From positions 1 to 5,850 of the forward strand of contig CAYZSD010000193.1 in assembly GCA_964481075.1 (NCBI GenBank): a DNA stretch of 5,850 bases, written 5' to 3'. The notes under the pieces were generated by a model that ran no database searches, was not told where the DNA came from, and saw only the letters and a program-made list of their open reading frames with translations. The translations under genes were made by a program, and so were the position numbers. Source of the stretch: MWFE01 sp964481075. GTDB lineage: Bacteria > Bacteroidota > Bacteroidia > Bacteroidales > Tenuifilaceae. Below are positions 4,599 through 5,850 of the stretch, one piece after another (position 1 is the first letter of the stretch; each line of letters begins with the position of its first letter).

Positions 4599-5850
4599 AT
4601 GATAAATTTAATTGACAGGGTAACAAACGAAAAGGCATTGCAAAATGCAATAAATCGATTTAAAGAGCGTGGAATTATACTTCCAACATTTGAGCAACAA
4701 AGGAATCCTGAATTGATTCCACCAAAAATTAAGGAACAGCTTAAAGGAATAGGTCTTTGGGAGATAAACCCTTTGAACCTTTTTCGTATTACTTGGAAAA
4801 ATGAGCCAAAGGAAAAGGGTGGTCTTTATGGAAGAGTTAACTACATTGAGCTGCCTAGCGAAATAACTGGAGTAAAAGCTAGAATTGTTTTACTTGTAGG
4901 AAAGTGGTTCCCTACTGGAGCTCACAAGGTTGGTGCGGCATACGGTTGCTTGGCCCCAGCACTAATAACAGGGAAATTCGATCCAACCTATCACAAAGCA
5001 GTATGGCCTTCAACGGGGAACTATTGCAGAGGAGGAGCATTCGACTCTAAGTTGATGGGCACAGAGTCGGTAGCCATTTTACCAGAAGAGATGAGCGCAG
5101 AGCGCTTCGATTGGTTGCGCAACGAGATAGGTTCTGAGGTGATTGCTACTCCTGGTTGCGAATCGAACGTGAAAGAAATCTATGATAAGTGTTGGGAGAT
5201 ACGTAGGACAAGACCTGAGTGTGTCATTTTTAATCAGTTCGATGAGTTCGGTAACGCTGCTTGGCATTACAATACCACTGGCAAAGCCATTGAGGAGGTG
5301 TATTGCTACATCAAAACGCCAAAGTCTAACCTCGCTGCATACATCTCAGCAACTGGTTCTGCTGGAACCATCGCCGCAGGCGATTATTTGCGCACGCTTG
5401 CACCATACATTAAAGTGGTTGCTTCTGAGGCGTTACAGTGTCCAACATTGCTAAACAATGGTTTTGGCGGCCATCGTATTGAAGGTATTGGCGATAAGCA
5501 TATCCCGTGGGTACACAACGTTAAGAATACTGATGTAGTTACAGCAATTGACGATGAGGACTGTATGCGCTTGTTCCGATTGTTCAACGAGAAGAAGGGG
5601 CACGATTATCTAAAATCACTAGGTGTTGATAATGAGGTGATTGCGAGTTTGCATCTAATCGGAATTTCAGGAGTAGGTAATCTGCTATCGGCAATAAAAA
5701 CAGCAAAGTATTACGAAATGACTGAGGATGATGTAATTGTAACCTTAGCCACTGACTCTGCCGATATGTACCAATCGCGCCTTGCCGAGCAAACCGAGCA
5801 AAAAGGCGAATACAGTGAGTTGCAAGCAGCTATCGATTATAACGCTTGTA
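4599..5850 (+). CDS. Fold-type II PLP-dependent enzyme (cysteine synthase / TrpB-like), 3' end cut off
   Basis: The reading frame is open from ATG 4599 to the window end: 417 codons with no stop. An in-frame TGA at 4563 makes this the first ATG. The protein belongs to the tryptophan synthase beta / cysteine synthase superfamily, cytoplasmic enzymes that use pyridoxal phosphate for beta-replacement or elimination on amino acids. T-G-A-H-K110-V-G carries the predicted PLP lysine and looks like the TrpB motif. S138-T-G-N141 is the substrate-carboxylate loop. F-N-Q-F-D-E-F-G-N, about residues 211-219, resembles cysteine synthase. S250-A-T-G-S-A-G-T257 is the phosphate-binding glycine loop. Bacteroidota carry a protein of about 450 residues like this, often labelled PLP-dependent subunit beta, without a known reaction, so probably only the last few dozen residues are missing. 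The leader is A-rich with no Shine-Dalgarno, and I found no clear promoter in 4452-4598. The substrate cannot be told from sequence. Confidence 0.92.
   Translation, partial: MINLIDRVTNEKALQNAINRFKERGIILPTFEQQRNPELIPPKIKEQLKGIGLWEINPLNLFRITWKNEPKEKGGLYGRVNYIELPSEITGVKARIVLLVGKWFPTGAHKVGAAYGCLAPALITGKFDPTYHKAVWPSTGNYCRGGAFDSKLMGTESVAILPEEMSAERFDWLRNEIGSEVIATPGCESNVKEIYDKCWEIRRTRPECVIFNQFDEFGNAAWHYNTTGKAIEEVYCYIKTPKSNLAAYISATGSAGTIAAGDYLRTLAPYIKVVASEALQCPTLLNNGFGGHRIEGIGDKHIPWVHNVKNTDVVTAIDDEDCMRLFRLFNEKKGHDYLKSLGVDNEVIASLHLIGISGVGNLLSAIKTAKYYEMTEDDVIVTLATDSADMYQSRLAEQTEQKGEYSELQAAIDYNAC

Noticed and set aside
5182..5587. Plus- and minus-strand frames inside the PLP-enzyme gene.
   Set aside because: They are shadows: the 4599-5850 frame carries PLP-lysine, STGN and glycine-loop motifs and is continuous across the region.

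Overview
The window looks like chromosomal DNA of a Bacteroidota bacterium, most likely order Bacteroidales. The evidence is as follows. One promoter matches the Bacteroidota consensus (TTTG, 20-base spacer, TAnnTTTG) exactly. Start codons follow A-rich leaders with no Shine-Dalgarno sequence. The tRNA gene does not encode CCA. The EF-G paralog and the PLP enzyme resemble types I associate with this phylum.

Layout: positions 1-205 hold a GC-rich, hairpin-rich non-coding element (about 63% GC over 61-200, against about 30% just beyond it). A small orphan lipoprotein gene on the minus strand follows (229-594), then an imperfect inverted repeat resembling a MITE (612-690). Next on the minus strand are a cyclophilin peptidyl-prolyl isomerase (751-1218) and, upstream of it with an 8-base gap, a cytidylate-kinase-like P-loop protein with a His/Glu-rich N-terminus (1227-1922). 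These two are probably co-transcribed. A hairpin with T-runs on both strands (1987-2022) separates them from a 718-residue EF-G paralog (2038-4194, minus). A compact intergenic region carries a promoter for tRNA-His(GTG) on the plus strand and candidate promoters for the EF-G gene on the minus strand. The tRNA ends in a strong intrinsic terminator. The last gene, a fold-type II PLP-dependent enzyme on the plus strand (from 4599), runs off the window; 417 codons are visible.

Two of the products, the EF-G paralog and tRNA-His, act directly in translation, and cyclophilin assists protein folding. The EF-G paralog is the most notable gene. It keeps all translocase domains, including the domain IV tip histidine, but its GTPase centre is altered (no switch I RGIT, DTPGS instead of DTPGH, NQLD instead of NKxD). 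This resembles the Bacteroides EF-G2 type reported to translocate without hydrolysing GTP during starvation. I see no clear undescribed multi-gene system. The items most worth following up are this GTPase centre, the GC-rich element, the short inverted-repeat element, the His-rich kinase-like protein, and the PLP enzyme that mixes motifs of two families.
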